Assembly: GCF_019145435.1 (NCBI RefSeq)
Contig: NZ_JAHSTS010000003.1
Location: 186,001-250,000 of the forward strand
Source: Pseudomonas ekonensis
GTDB taxonomy: Bacteria; Pseudomonadota; Gammaproteobacteria; Pseudomonadales; Pseudomonadaceae
Direction: 5' to 3'
DNA length: 64,000 nucleotides
The translations under genes were made by a program, and so were the position numbers. Shown piece by piece: positions 37,239 to 45,553 of this stretch (the stretch's first letter is position 1; each line of letters opens with the position of its first letter). The notes beneath the pieces are model-generated. The model did no database searches. It was not told the DNA's origin and saw only the letters and a program-made list of their open reading frames with translations.

Positions 37239-38072
37239 ATGCAGCACGAAACACATACCCACGGCATCAACATGTCCGCCCTGGGCCGCGACAAGCAGAG
37301 CCTGAACCTGGAGCAGGAAACCGTGGCCATCGAAGTGCCGGGCCTGAGCCTGTTCTACGGCGAGAAACAAGCGCTGTACGACGTCAGCATGAACATCCCG
37401 AAACAGCGCGTGACCGCCTTCATCGGCCCGTCCGGCTGCGGCAAGTCCACGCTGCTGCGCACCTTCAACCGCATGAACGACCTGGTGGACGGCTGCCGCG
37501 TCGAAGGCGCGATCAACCTCTACGGCAACAACATCTACCGCAAGGGCGAGGACGTGGCCGAGCTGCGCCGCCGGGTCGGCATGGTGTTCCAGAAGCCCAA
37601 CCCGTTCCCCAAGACCATCTACGAAAACGTGGTCTACGGCCTGCGCATCCAGGGCATCAACAAGAAGCGCGTGCTCGACGAAGCGGTCGAGTGGGCGTTG
37701 AAGGGCGCGGCCCTGTGGGACGAGGTCAAGGACCGTCTGCATGACTCGGCGCTCGGCCTGTCCGGCGGCCAGCAGCAGCGTCTGGTGATCGCCCGCACCA
37801 TCGCCGTGGAGCCGGAAGTGCTGCTGCTCGACGAACCGTGCTCGGCCCTCGACCCGATCTCGACCCTGAAGGTCGAGGAGCTGATCTACGAGCTCAAGTC
37901 CAAGTTCACCATCGTCATCGTGACCCACAACATGCAGCAGGCCGCGCGGGTCTCCGACTACACGGCGTTCATGTACATGGGCAAACTGGTGGAGTTCGGC
38001 GACACCGACACCCTGTTCACCAACCCGGCGAAGAAGCAGACCGAAGACTACATCACCGGACGGTACGGCTAG
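37239..38072 (+). CDS. pstB: phosphate ABC transporter ATP-binding protein
   Basis: A 277-residue ATPase driving phosphate uptake. Walker A is GPSGCGKST (residues 63-71), the ABC signature LSGGQQQR (about 180), Walker [13 protein letters not shown], and the switch histidine VTHNMQQ. A polar N-terminal extension of about 30 residues precedes the ABC domain. The ATG at 37239 has GGAGTGAG upstream. It acts with PstC and PstA and, with PhoU, signals phosphate status to PhoR. Confidence 0.97.
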   Translation: MQHETHTHGINMSALGRDKQSLNLEQETVAIEVPGLSLFYGEKQALYDVSMNIPKQRVTAFIGPSGCGKSTLLRTFNRMNDLVDGCRVEGAINLYGNNIYRKGEDVAELRRRVGMVFQKPNPFPKTIYENVVYGLRIQGINKKRVLDEAVEWALKGAALWDEVKDRLHDSALGLSGGQQQRLVIARTIAVEPEVLLLDEPCSALDPISTLKVEELIYELKSKFTIVIVTHNMQQAARVSDYTAFMYMGKLVEFGDTDTLFTNPAKKQTEDYITGRYG

Positions 38073-38170
38073 TCGCAGCTGCGAGCCGCAAGCTTCAAGC
38101 GGCAAGTAAGAGCGGACCGAGTAAAAAACGAAACAGCTTGCAGCTTGTAGCTTGCGGCTCACAGCTTTTG
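38073..38170. repeat. imperfect inverted repeat between pstB and phoU (AGCTGCAAGC family)
   Basis: The left arm (GCAGCTGCGAGCCGCAAGCTTC) and the right arm (GCTTGCAGCTTGTAGCTTGCGG) flank a less structured middle. The element occupies almost the whole 110-base gap, leaving only the phoU ribosome site. Confidence 0.7.
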
Positions 38171-38182
38171 CGGAGCAAACCC

Positions 38183-38944
38183 ATGATTTCGAAGGAAGGT
38201 TTAACCCACCACATCTCCCAGCAGTTCAACGCCGAACTCGAAGAGGTGCGCAGCCACCTGCTGGCCATGGGCGGGTTGGTCGAGAAGCAGGTCAACGACG
38301 CGGTCACGGCGCTGATCGAGGCCGACTCGGGCCTGGCCCAGCAGGTGCGCGAGATCGACGACCAGATCAACCAGATGGAACGCAACATCGACGAGGAATG
38401 CCTGCGCATCCTGGCCCGCCGCCAGCCGGCGGCGTCCGACCTGCGGCTGATCATCAGCATCTCCAAGTCGGTGATCGACCTTGAGCGCATCGGCGACGAA
38501 GCGACCAAGATCGCCCGCCGCGCCATCCAGTTGTGCGAAGAGGGCGAGGCGCCGCGCGGCTACGTCGAAGTGCGCCACATCGGCGATCAGGTGCGCAACA
38601 TGGTGCGCGACGCGCTGGACGCGTTCGCCCGCTTCGACGCCGACCTGGCGCTGTCCGTGGCGCAGTACGACAAGATCATCGACCGCGAGTACAAGACCGC
38701 CCTGCGCGAGCTGGCGACCTACATGATGGAAGACCCGCGCTCTATCTCGCGGGTTCTGAGCATCATCTGGGTGCTGCGTTCGCTGGAGCGGATCGGCGAC
38801 CACGCGCGCAACATCTCGGAGCTGGTGATCTACCTGGTGCGCGGCACCGATGTGCGCCACATGGGCCTCAAGCGCATGAAGGAAGAAGTTGAAGGCACAA
38901 GCGGCGAAACCGCTAATGTTCCGGACGAAGCTGACGATAAGTAA
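38183..38944 (+). CDS. phoU: phosphate-signalling complex protein PhoU
   Basis: A 253-residue all-helical protein with the usual two PhoU repeats (about residues 15-105 and 120-215). Each holds a metal-binding E/DxxxD-type helix (ERIGDEATKIARR and ERIGDHARNISEL). It keeps PhoR in the inactive mode when phosphate is ample and modulates PstB. The start at 38183 follows CGGAG. The C-terminal tail of 25 residues is acidic and variable. The gene closes the pst operon, with a terminator immediately after it. Confidence 0.96.
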   Translation: MISKEGLTHHISQQFNAELEEVRSHLLAMGGLVEKQVNDAVTALIEADSGLAQQVREIDDQINQMERNIDEECLRILARRQPAASDLRLIISISKSVIDLERIGDEATKIARRAIQLCEEGEAPRGYVEVRHIGDQVRNMVRDALDAFARFDADLALSVAQYDKIIDREYKTALRELATYMMEDPRSISRVLSIIWVLRSLERIGDHARNISELVIYLVRGTDVRHMGLKRMKEEVEGTSGETANVPDEADDK

Positions 38945-38960
38945 GATTGCCCAAGAAGCA

Positions 38961-38987
38961 CGCCCGGTCCTTTGGCCGGGCGTTTTC
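38961..38987 (+). terminator. intrinsic terminator after phoU
   Basis: CGCCCGG/CCGGGCG with an eight-base loop is followed by TTTTC, 16 bases after the phoU stop. Confidence 0.85.
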
Positions 38988-39109
38988 GTTTGGGGCGCGA
39001 ATCGAAAAAGCAGCACCCGCGAACGAAAAGTCCCGGCGTGACTGAAAAGTTTTGGCAAAGTGCCATCATTCAAGCGTTATGCTTGCCGGGATTTTTTTAG
39101 GGGTGTTGG

Positions 39110-40072
39110 ATGAGCAAGATCAGTGTGTTGGTCGTGGACGATGCATCGTTCATTCGTGACCTGGTGAAAAAGTGCCTGCGCAATTACTTCCCGGGGATTC
39201 GCACCGAGGACGCCATCAACGGGCGCAAGGCCCAGGCCATGCTGGCCAAGGAAGCCTTCGACCTGGTGCTGTGCGACTGGGAAATGCCGGAGATGTCCGG
39301 CCTCGAGCTGCTGACCTGGTGCCGTGAGCAGGACAACCTCAAGACCATGCCGTTCATCATGGTCACCAGCCGCGGCGACAAAGAGAACGTGGTGCAGGCA
39401 ATCCAGGCCGGCGTCACCGGCTACGTCAGCAAGCCGTTCACCAACGAGCAGTTGCTGACCAAGGTCAAGCAGGCGCTGAACAAGGTCGGCAAGCTCGACA
39501 CCCTGATGAACAGCGCGCCGACCAAGATGAACTCGGCGTTCGGCAATGACTCCCTGAGCGCCCTGACCGGCGGCAAGCCTGCCGTGGTCGGCGGCGCCCC
39601 GGCCGCCGCGCCTGCGGTCAACCCGTTCGCCAAGCCTGCCGCCGCGCCGGCGCCGGCGGCCGCCGCACCGTCCCGTGGCCTGCTCAACAACGCCCCTGCG
39701 CCCAAGGCACCGGCCGCGGCGGCGGCACCGGCCAGCGGCCGCGGCCAGGGCCAGTTGCGCCTGCCGAGCGGCACCCAGCAGTGCGTGATCAAGGCCCTGA
39801 GCATCAAGGAAGCGCTGTTGGTGGTCAAACGCACCGACAACCTGCCGCAGATCCTCGACAGCGCCGTGCTCGACCTGGAGCAGGGCGAGAACGCCGAAAC
39901 CGCGCGCCTGAACGGCTACCTGCACGCCGTTGTGGCCCACGAGCCGAAGCCTGACAGCGACTGGCTGCAACTGACCTTCCGCTTCGTCGACCAGGACGCG
40001 CAGAAGCTCGACTACCTCTCCCGCCTGATTGCCCGCGGCACGGCGCAGAAGCATTTCGTTCCGGGCGCCTGA
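39110..40072 (+). CDS. CheY-type response regulator with Ala/Pro linker and PilZ-like C-terminus
   Basis: A 320-residue protein. Residues 1-122 are a receiver domain with the acidic pair D10-D11, phosphoacceptor D56 (LVLCDWEMP) and K108. A low-complexity Ala/Pro-rich linker (about 155-210) leads to a C-terminal domain of about 110 residues. That region resembles the PilZ-like output domain of PAO1 PA5364 but lacks an obvious RxxxR...(D/N)xSxxG c-di-GMP motif, so ligand binding is doubtful. No histidine kinase is adjacent. The gene lies between phoU and an M23 peptidase, as in PAO1. Confidence 0.85.
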   Translation: MSKISVLVVDDASFIRDLVKKCLRNYFPGIRTEDAINGRKAQAMLAKEAFDLVLCDWEMPEMSGLELLTWCREQDNLKTMPFIMVTSRGDKENVVQAIQAGVTGYVSKPFTNEQLLTKVKQALNKVGKLDTLMNSAPTKMNSAFGNDSLSALTGGKPAVVGGAPAAAPAVNPFAKPAAAPAPAAAAPSRGLLNNAPAPKAPAAAAAPASGRGQGQLRLPSGTQQCVIKALSIKEALLVVKRTDNLPQILDSAVLDLEQGENAETARLNGYLHAVVAHEPKPDSDWLQLTFRFVDQDAQKLDYLSRLIARGTAQKHFVPGA

Positions 40073-40126
40073 CCGTCCGTCTGCGCGGGCAAGTCGAAGC
40101 GTCGTACTGTCGCTCCCACCGTTTCT

Positions 40127-40242
40127 TGCGGGAGCCACTGCCTTGCTGTGCGTGGGCTGACGCCATCGCCAGCAGGCTGGCTCCCACAGGGGCGCTGCAC
40201 CACAGACCCCCTGTGGGAGCGAGCCTGCTCGCGATGGCGTCA
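40127..40242. repeat. cluster of three REP palindromes
   Basis: Three REP units lie in a row: GCGGGAGCCACTGCC (40129-40143), GCCATCGCCAGCAGGCTGGCTCCCACAG (inverted, 40162-40189), and CTGTGGGAGCGAGCCTGCTCGCGATGGC (40211-40238). The second and third are an inverted pair. They fill most of the 284-base gap before the M23 gene. Confidence 0.85.
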
Positions 40243-40356
40243 TTGAATGCGCCGCCCATCTCCCCCCTGTGCCACATTTGAAACATCTGTCGGCTAGCCT
40301 GGTCTGTCTCAGCTGCTAGGCTCACTTCCAGGCCTTCCTCGACAGAACGTTCGCCC

Positions 40357-41253
40357 ATGCCCCTGCGCCTGCTGTTTTTCTGTGGTCTGTTCATGGCCTC
40401 CACCTCGACCGTGGCCATGACGATCTACAAGTCCACCGATGCCAACGGAGTGGTTTCGTACAGCGACCGTCCGAGCAAAGGCTCCCAGGTGTTCGTCTTC
40501 CAGGACCGGATGGTCGAGCGCCTGGAGCGCCAGGTGTACCTGGACATCAAGAAGCAGAAGGGCGTGGACGTGGTGTTCGTGCGCAACGACCTGTACGCGC
40601 CGGTGGAGGTGGCACTGGCGTTTACCGGGATGAGCAACGTGCGTGGCGCCCCGGCGCAGACGATCCGCCGGGTGCTGCCGGCGCGCAGCAATACCCGGTT
40701 GGCGTTGCTGACGGCGGTGTCCGGTGGCAAGCCGCTGGTGTATACGCCGATGTTCCATTATTCCCTGGGCGATCCGGCTGGCGCAGCGCAGAGCTATCGG
40801 TATCCGTTTCCCTGGCGCGGCGGGCCGTTCCGCCTAAGCCAAGGTGCCAATGGCGACTACAGCCACTTCGGGCCGAAGAACAAATACGCCATGGACATCG
40901 CCATGCCGGTGGGGACGCCGATCATCGCGGCGCGGGCGGGTGTGGTGGTGAAGACCGAGAATTCCCAGAACGGGCGCGGCACCGATCCGTCCGGCAACTT
41001 TGTGCGGATCCTGCACGATGACGGCACCATGGGCGTGTATCTGCACCTCAAGCAAGGTTCCGTGAGCGTGAAGGAAGGGCAGCGCGTGACGGTGGGCAGC
41101 CCCCTGGGGCTCTCGGGCAACACCGGCAACAGCAGCGGCCCCCACTTGCACTTCGTGGTGCAGCGCAATACGGGCGAGGGGTTGGTGTCGATTCCGTATC
41201 AGTTCAACCAGCCGCTGGGGGCGTTGCCCAACTTTGCGCTGGGCAAGCAATGA
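40357..41253 (+). CDS. secreted M23-family peptidoglycan endopeptidase
   Basis: A 298-residue exported peptidase. A signal peptide (about residues 1-21, LLFFCGLFMASTSTVA) is followed by a short DUF4124-type segment (IYKSTDANGVVSYSDRPSKG) that is often found in envelope proteins. The LytM/M23 domain spans about residues 150-280. The zinc site is complete: His in YSHFGPKNKYAMDIAMP with its Asp, and HLHF near residue 265. It should cleave cross-links in peptidoglycan. An inserted region of about 100 residues between the two domains matches nothing I recognise. REP elements flank the gene. Confidence 0.9.
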   Translation: MPLRLLFFCGLFMASTSTVAMTIYKSTDANGVVSYSDRPSKGSQVFVFQDRMVERLERQVYLDIKKQKGVDVVFVRNDLYAPVEVALAFTGMSNVRGAPAQTIRRVLPARSNTRLALLTAVSGGKPLVYTPMFHYSLGDPAGAAQSYRYPFPWRGGPFRLSQGANGDYSHFGPKNKYAMDIAMPVGTPIIAARAGVVVKTENSQNGRGTDPSGNFVRILHDDGTMGVYLHLKQGSVSVKEGQRVTVGSPLGLSGNTGNSSGPHLHFVVQRNTGEGLVSIPYQFNQPLGALPNFALGKQ

Positions 41254-41264
41254 GGGCACTGAAC

Positions 41265-41292
41265 CTGTAGGAGCGAGCCTGCTCGCGATGGG
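41265..41292. repeat. single REP palindrome
   Basis: CTGTAGGAGCGAGCCTGCTCGCGATGGG lies between the convergent M23 and CorC-like genes. Confidence 0.75.
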
Positions 41293-41317
41293 ATCGACTC
41301 GACCGACAGCCAGCCGA

Positions 41318-42658
41318 TCAATCGAGCATCAGCACCTTGGCCAGGATGATCTTCGGCCCTTTCATCTTCTTGATGATGATCCGCAGGCCTTCCACCTCCA
41401 GCACCTCTTCCTCTTCCGGCACCCGTTTGAGGGTTTCGTAGATCAGGCCGGCCAGGGTTTCCGCCTCGATGTGGTCAAGGTCGATGCCCAGCAGGCGCTC
41501 GACCTTGAACAGCGGCGTGTCGCCGCGCACCAGCAGCTTGCCCGGCTGGTAGGCGAGGATGCCGCGCTCGGCCTTGCGGTGTTCGTCCTGGATGTCGCCC
41601 ACCAGCACTTCCAGCACGTCTTCCATGGTCAGGTAGCCGATGATGTTGCCGTCGGCCTCCTCGACCACGGCGAAGTGCGAGCCGCCCTTGCGGAACTGCT
41701 CCAGCAGCTGCGACAGCGGCATGTGCCGCGACACCCGCTCCAGCGGGCGGGTCAGCTCGGCGAGGTTGAACGACTCCGGAATGTGGTCCAGGGCCGCCAG
41801 CTCCAGCAGCAGGTCCTTGATGTGCAGCAGGCCGACGAACTCCTGGCGCTCGCTGTCGTACACCGGGTAGCGGCTGAACTTGTGGCGGCGGAACAGTGCG
41901 AGGATTTCCTTGAGCGGGGCGTTGAATTCCAGGGTGATCAGGTCTTCCCGGGAGTTGGCCCAGTCGACCACTTCCAGCTCGCCCATCTCCACCGCCGACG
42001 CCAGCACGCGCATGCCTTGGTCGCTCGGGTCCTGGCCGCGGCTGGAGTGCAGGATCAGCTTCAGTTCTTCGCGGCTGTAGTGATGCTCGTGGTGCGGGCC
42101 GGGCTCGCCTTGGCCGGCGATGCGCAGGATGGCGTTGGCGCTGGCGTTGAGCAGGTAGATCGCCGGGTACATGGCCCAGTAGAACAGGTACAGCGGCACC
42201 GCCGTCCACAGCGACAGCAGCTCGGGCTTGCGGATCGCCCAGGACTTGGGCGCCAGTTCGCCGACCACGATGTGCAGGTAGGAAATGATGAAGAACGCGG
42301 TGAAGAACGAGATCGCCTTGACGACCTCGGCCGACTGCACGCCGACGGCGCTGAGCACCGGCTCCAGCAGGTGCGCGAACGCCGGTTCGCCGACCCAGCC
42401 CAGGCCCAGGGAGGCGAGGGTGATGCCCAGCTGGCAGGCCGAGAGGTAGGCGTCGAGCTGACTGTGCACGGTGCGCAGGATGTGCCCGCGCCAGCCGTGC
42501 TGCTCGGCGATGGCCTCGACCCGGGTCGAGCGCAGCTTGACCATGGCGAACTCCGCCGCAACGAAGAAGCCGTTGAGCAGGACCAGGATCAGAGCGAAGA
42601 GAATCATGCCGAAGTCGGCGAAAATGGTTGCGAGGGACAAGCCAGGGGAAGGGTCCAT
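41318..42658 (-). CDS. HlyC/CorC-family transporter (CNNM/DUF21 with CBS pair)
   Basis: A 446-residue inner-membrane protein. Residues about 15-205 are the DUF21/CNNM transmembrane domain (FFVAAEFAMVKLRSTRVE, LGITLASLGLGWVGE). Residues about 225-345 are two CBS domains (VDWANSREDLITLEFNAPL, IIGYLTMEDVLEVLVGDI). Residues about 360-435 are the CorC_HlyC domain. Relatives act in magnesium or cobalt homeostasis; the old name hemolysin is misleading. It lies on the same strand as phoR and phoB, downstream of phoR by about 110 bases, an order conserved with PAO1 PA5362-PA5361. Confidence 0.9.
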   Translation of the reverse strand: MDPSPGLSLATIFADFGMILFALILVLLNGFFVAAEFAMVKLRSTRVEAIAEQHGWRGHILRTVHSQLDAYLSACQLGITLASLGLGWVGEPAFAHLLEPVLSAVGVQSAEVVKAISFFTAFFIISYLHIVVGELAPKSWAIRKPELLSLWTAVPLYLFYWAMYPAIYLLNASANAILRIAGQGEPGPHHEHHYSREELKLILHSSRGQDPSDQGMRVLASAVEMGELEVVDWANSREDLITLEFNAPLKEILALFRRHKFSRYPVYDSERQEFVGLLHIKDLLLELAALDHIPESFNLAELTRPLERVSRHMPLSQLLEQFRKGGSHFAVVEEADGNIIGYLTMEDVLEVLVGDIQDEHRKAERGILAYQPGKLLVRGDTPLFKVERLLGIDLDHIEAETLAGLIYETLKRVPEEEEVLEVEGLRIIIKKMKGPKIILAKVLMLD

Positions 42659-42770
42659 GATGGGGTTTTGCGGATTCCGTGTGATTCGAAAAATGAGAAG
42701 GAGCGCACCTGAAAGGGCAGGCGCAAGTCAGCCAATGTAGCGGCTGACCGGGCGATTGCCTAGTGCGGGC

Positions 42771-44093
42771 TTACTCGGCGGCGCTGACGGCGCGCGAGCG
42801 CACCACCTGGGCCGGGGCGAAATGGCACGTGAACGTGCTGCCGTGGCCGGGCACGCTGCTGATCTCCATGCGGGCGCGGTGGCGCAGCAGCACGTGCTTG
42901 ACGATGGCCAGGCCCAGGCCGGTGCCGCCGGTGTTGGAGTTGCGGCTGGAGTCGACGCGGTAGAAGCGTTCGGTCAGGCGCGGCAGGTGCTTGTTGTCGA
43001 TGCCGATCCCGGAGTCCTGCACGCTCAGGTGGGCGCCTTGCTCGTCGCCCCACCAGCGGATGCGGATGTTGCCTTCGGCCGGGGTGTACTTCACGGCGTT
43101 GAACACCAGGTTGGAGAAGGCGCTGCGCAGTTCCGCCTCGCTGCCCTTGAGCAGGATCCTGCCGTCGGCCTCCAGGCTGATGCTTTGGTTCTTGCTGCCG
43201 GACAGCTGCTGCGCATCGCTCTTGATCGATTGAAGCAATGCATCGATCTGCACCGGGTGATTGTCCGACGGATAGTCCGTGGCTTCCAGCTTGGCCAACA
43301 GCAGCAGGTCGTTGAGCAGCGTCTGCATGCGTCCGCCCTGTTGCTGCATCTGCTGCAAGGCACGGCCCCAGCGCGGGTTCACTTCCTCGACGTTGTCGAG
43401 CAGGGTCTCCAGGTAGCCGCAGATCACCGTCAGCGGCGTGCGCAGTTCGTGGGAGACGTTGGCGATGAAGTCCTTGCGCATCTGTTCCAGCTGATGGATG
43501 CGGGTGACGTCGCGCACCAGCATCAGGTGCTCGTTGTTGCCGTAGCGGGTGATGTACAGCTGGATGCGCAGGCGGTCGTTGGTCGGCGAGGGGATTTCCA
43601 GCGGTTCGGCGTAGCTGTCCTGCTCGAAGTATTCCTTGAAGCGCGGATGGCGCACCAGGTTGGTCACCGGCTGGCCGCTGTCCTGCGGGGTCTTGAGGCC
43701 GAGCAGGGTCTCGGCGGCGCGGTTCCACCACTCGAGGTTGCCTTCGCTGTCGAGCATGACCACCGCGTCCTTCAGGGCGGCGGTGGACTCCTGGACGCGG
43801 TCGATCACCGCTTGCAGGCGTCCGCGCACCCGTTGGTCGCGGCGTTGCAGGTGGTAGATGCTGTCGAACACCTCGCCCCACAGGCCGTAGCCGTCGGGCG
43901 GCGCTTCGTCGGGCTGGTGCAGGCGCAGCCATTCGTGCAGGCGCAGCAACTGCTTGAGTGTCCAGGCCAGGTACAGCCCCAGGCCCGCGGCGATGCTCCA
44001 GCCGTAGTAACCGGTGATCAGGCCGATCACCAGGCAGGCGGTGACCAGCAACAGCATGTGGCGAATCAGGGTGCCATGCCAGTTTTGATTCAC
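42771..44093 (-). CDS. phoR: phosphate-regulon sensor histidine kinase
   Basis: A 440-residue kinase that phosphorylates PhoB when phosphate is scarce. Two close N-terminal membrane helices (about residues 10-48) are followed by a short DUF3329-like segment, a PAS domain (about 95-200, DAVVMLDSEGNLEWWN), the HisKA box VSHELRTPL with the phospho-histidine (around residue 215), and an ATPase domain. In the latter the N box lies near FSNLVFNAVKY and the G boxes are DSGIGI and GTGLGLAIVKH. There is no large periplasmic domain, as expected since phosphate is sensed through the Pst complex. The gap to phoB is about 100 bases and holds a repeat element. Confidence 0.96.
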   Translation of the reverse strand: MNQNWHGTLIRHMLLLVTACLVIGLITGYYGWSIAAGLGLYLAWTLKQLLRLHEWLRLHQPDEAPPDGYGLWGEVFDSIYHLQRRDQRVRGRLQAVIDRVQESTAALKDAVVMLDSEGNLEWWNRAAETLLGLKTPQDSGQPVTNLVRHPRFKEYFEQDSYAEPLEIPSPTNDRLRIQLYITRYGNNEHLMLVRDVTRIHQLEQMRKDFIANVSHELRTPLTVICGYLETLLDNVEEVNPRWGRALQQMQQQGGRMQTLLNDLLLLAKLEATDYPSDNHPVQIDALLQSIKSDAQQLSGSKNQSISLEADGRILLKGSEAELRSAFSNLVFNAVKYTPAEGNIRIRWWGDEQGAHLSVQDSGIGIDNKHLPRLTERFYRVDSSRNSNTGGTGLGLAIVKHVLLRHRARMEISSVPGHGSTFTCHFAPAQVVRSRAVSAAE

Positions 44094-44105
44094 GGAGCGT
44101 CCTTA

Positions 44106-44190
44106 ACGCAGCTTCGAGTTTCAAGCTGCAAGCTGCAAGTCAGAGCGGTTCGGCTAGTCCTTGCCGCTTGTGGCTTGAAGCTTGCCGCTG
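44106..44190. repeat. imperfect inverted repeat between phoB and phoR (AGCTGCAAGC family)
   Basis: The left arm has TTTCAAGCTGCAAGCTGCAAG and the right arm CTTGCCGCTTGTGGCTTGAAGC, separated by about 25 bases. It occupies the phoB-phoR gap almost exactly. Confidence 0.75.
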
Positions 44191-44193
44191 CTT

Positions 44194-44883
44194 TTATGCC
44201 TTGGTGGAGAACCGATAGCCGGTGCCGCGCACGGTTTGTACCAGATTTTCGTAGGCATCGCCGAGGGCCTTGCGCAGGCGCCGGATGTGCACGTCGACGG
44301 TGCGCTCCTCGACATAGACATTGCCGCCCCAGACCTGGTCCAGCAATTGCCCGCGGGTGTACGCGCGTTCCTGGTGGGTCATGAAGAACTGCAGCAGACG
44401 GTATTCGGTCGGGCCCATCTCGGCCGGGCGGCCGTCGATGGTCACGCGGTGGCTGATCGGGTCGAGCAGCAGGCCGCCGACCTCGATCGGCGCCTCGCCG
44501 TCGGTGGGGCCTGCGCGGCGCAGCACGGCCTTCAGGCGCGCCACCAGCTCGCGGGGGGAGAACGGCTTGGTGATGTAGTCGTCGGCGCCGACTTCCAGGC
44601 CCTGGATCTTGTTGTCCTCTTCGCCCTTGGCGGTGAGCATGATGATCGGGATGTCCCCGGTCAGCTCGTCGCGCTTGAGGCGGCGGGCCAGTTCGATGCC
44701 GGACGTGCCGGGCAGCATCCAGTCGAGCAGGATCAGGTCCGGCTTGCGGTCGACGATGATGGCGTGGGCCTGCTGCGAGTTCTCGGCCTCAAGGCAGTCG
44801 TAGCCGGCCATTTCCAACGCCACGGCGATCATCTCGCGGATGGGCGCTTCGTCGTCGACGATCAGAATGTTCCTGCCAACCAT
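44194..44883 (-). CDS. phoB: phosphate-regulon response regulator
   Basis: A 229-residue OmpR-type regulator. In the receiver domain, D10-D11, phosphoacceptor D54 (LILLDWMLP), T84 and K106 are all present. The C-terminal winged helix (about 130-229) ends in [11 protein letters not shown] and contains [12 protein letters not shown], the DNA-contacting part. It binds the Pho boxes seen before pstS and pstC and probably its own promoter. A Pho-box-like repeat on the minus strand lies 54 bases upstream, with a good -10 beyond it. phoR follows in the same operon. Confidence 0.97.
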   Translation of the reverse strand: MVGRNILIVDDEAPIREMIAVALEMAGYDCLEAENSQQAHAIIVDRKPDLILLDWMLPGTSGIELARRLKRDELTGDIPIIMLTAKGEEDNKIQGLEVGADDYITKPFSPRELVARLKAVLRRAGPTDGEAPIEVGGLLLDPISHRVTIDGRPAEMGPTEYRLLQFFMTHQERAYTRGQLLDQVWGGNVYVEERTVDVHIRRLRKALGDAYENLVQTVRGTGYRFSTKA

Positions 44884-44895
44884 GCCTTAATCCTC

Positions 44896-44913
44896 TTGTC
44901 ATTTAACTGTCGT
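44896..44913 (+). promoter_or_regulatory. Pho-box-like repeat oriented towards the 45033 gene
   Basis: TTGTCAT-TTAA-CTGTCGT reads on the plus strand, with a GATAAC -10-like element 11 bases after it, which is the spacing used at PhoB-activated promoters. It would drive the YxFxxD-motif protein gene. It lies within the predicted phoB 5' leader. Confidence 0.6.
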
Positions 44914-44936
44914 GCGCCGCATTAGATAACGGAATT

Positions 44937-44954
44937 ATTGCAGTCGTGTGACAG
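44937..44954 (-). promoter_or_regulatory. Pho-box-like repeat oriented towards phoB
   Basis: On the minus strand CTGTCAC-ACGA-CTGCAAT is followed after ten bases by TCTAAT, a good -10. This fits autoregulation of phoB. The second repeat is degenerate. Confidence 0.6.
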
Positions 44955-45032
44955 TATTCGGCGCCCGGCGATTGTGCAAATCCTGGACTAAGCTCTGAGT
45001 TCGAATCCTGACAACCACAAAAGAAGGTTTCC

Positions 45033-45416
45033 ATGACTCAGACGACTGTTTCTTTCAAAGCCCTGCTGATGGCCGCCGCACTGACGTTGCCTGGCCTTGC
45101 CCTGGCGGCCGAGCCGGCCATGATGAAGGACGGCATGATGGTCGACCACAAAGGCATGACCGTCTACACGTTCGACAAGGACGCCGGCGGCAAGTCGATG
45201 TGCAACGGCGACTGCGCCAAGAACTGGCCGCCGATGATGGCGCCGGCGGGCGCCAAGGCCGAAGGCAAGTGGACGGTCATCAAGCGCGACGACGGCATGA
45301 TGCAGTACGCCTACGACGGCAAGCCGCTGTACACCTTCGTGAAGGATGAAAAGCCCGGGGAAATGAAGGGCGACGGCATGAAGGACGTGTGGCACGTGGT
45401 GCACGAGCACAAGTGA
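45033..45416 (+). CDS. secreted COG4315-type protein with Yx(F/W/Y)xxD repeats
   Basis: A 127-residue exported protein. A signal peptide (about residues 1-25, LLMAAALTLPGLALAAEP) is followed by two copies of the family motif: VYTFDKD (near residue 48) and LYTFVKD (near 95). Between them CNGDCAKNWPPM has the conserved cysteine pair. The family is described as predicted lipoproteins with Yx(FWY)xxD motifs; this one lacks a lipobox cysteine and is probably soluble in the periplasm. The function is unknown, with metal or haem/redox roles suggested for relatives. A Pho-box-like sequence lies about 120 bases upstream and points towards it. A REPIN follows. Confidence 0.83.
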   Translation: MTQTTVSFKALLMAAALTLPGLALAAEPAMMKDGMMVDHKGMTVYTFDKDAGGKSMCNGDCAKNWPPMMAPAGAKAEGKWTVIKRDDGMMQYAYDGKPLYTFVKDEKPGEMKGDGMKDVWHVVHEHK

Positions 45417-45445
45417 CCGCTTGATCTTTTGCCTCTGTGGAACCC

Positions 45446-45537
45446 TGTGGGAGCGGGCTTGCCCGCGAAGGCGTCAGGCCAGTCGGCAGATCCGTTGACT
45501 GATGCGCCGCCATCGCGAACAGGCTCGCTCCCGCAAT
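45446..45537. repeat. REPIN (two inverted REP palindromes)
   Basis: TGTGGGAGCGGGCTTGCCCGCGAAGG and the inverted GCCATCGCGAACAGGCTCGCTCCCGCA flank about 35 bases. It lies between convergent genes. Confidence 0.85.
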
Positions 45538-45553
45538 GGTTCTGGGCGGCGGC

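Noticed and set aside
41318..42658. Haemolysin
   Set aside because: The HlyC/CorC label is historical; the domain order DUF21-CBS-CBS-CorC points to ion homeostasis.
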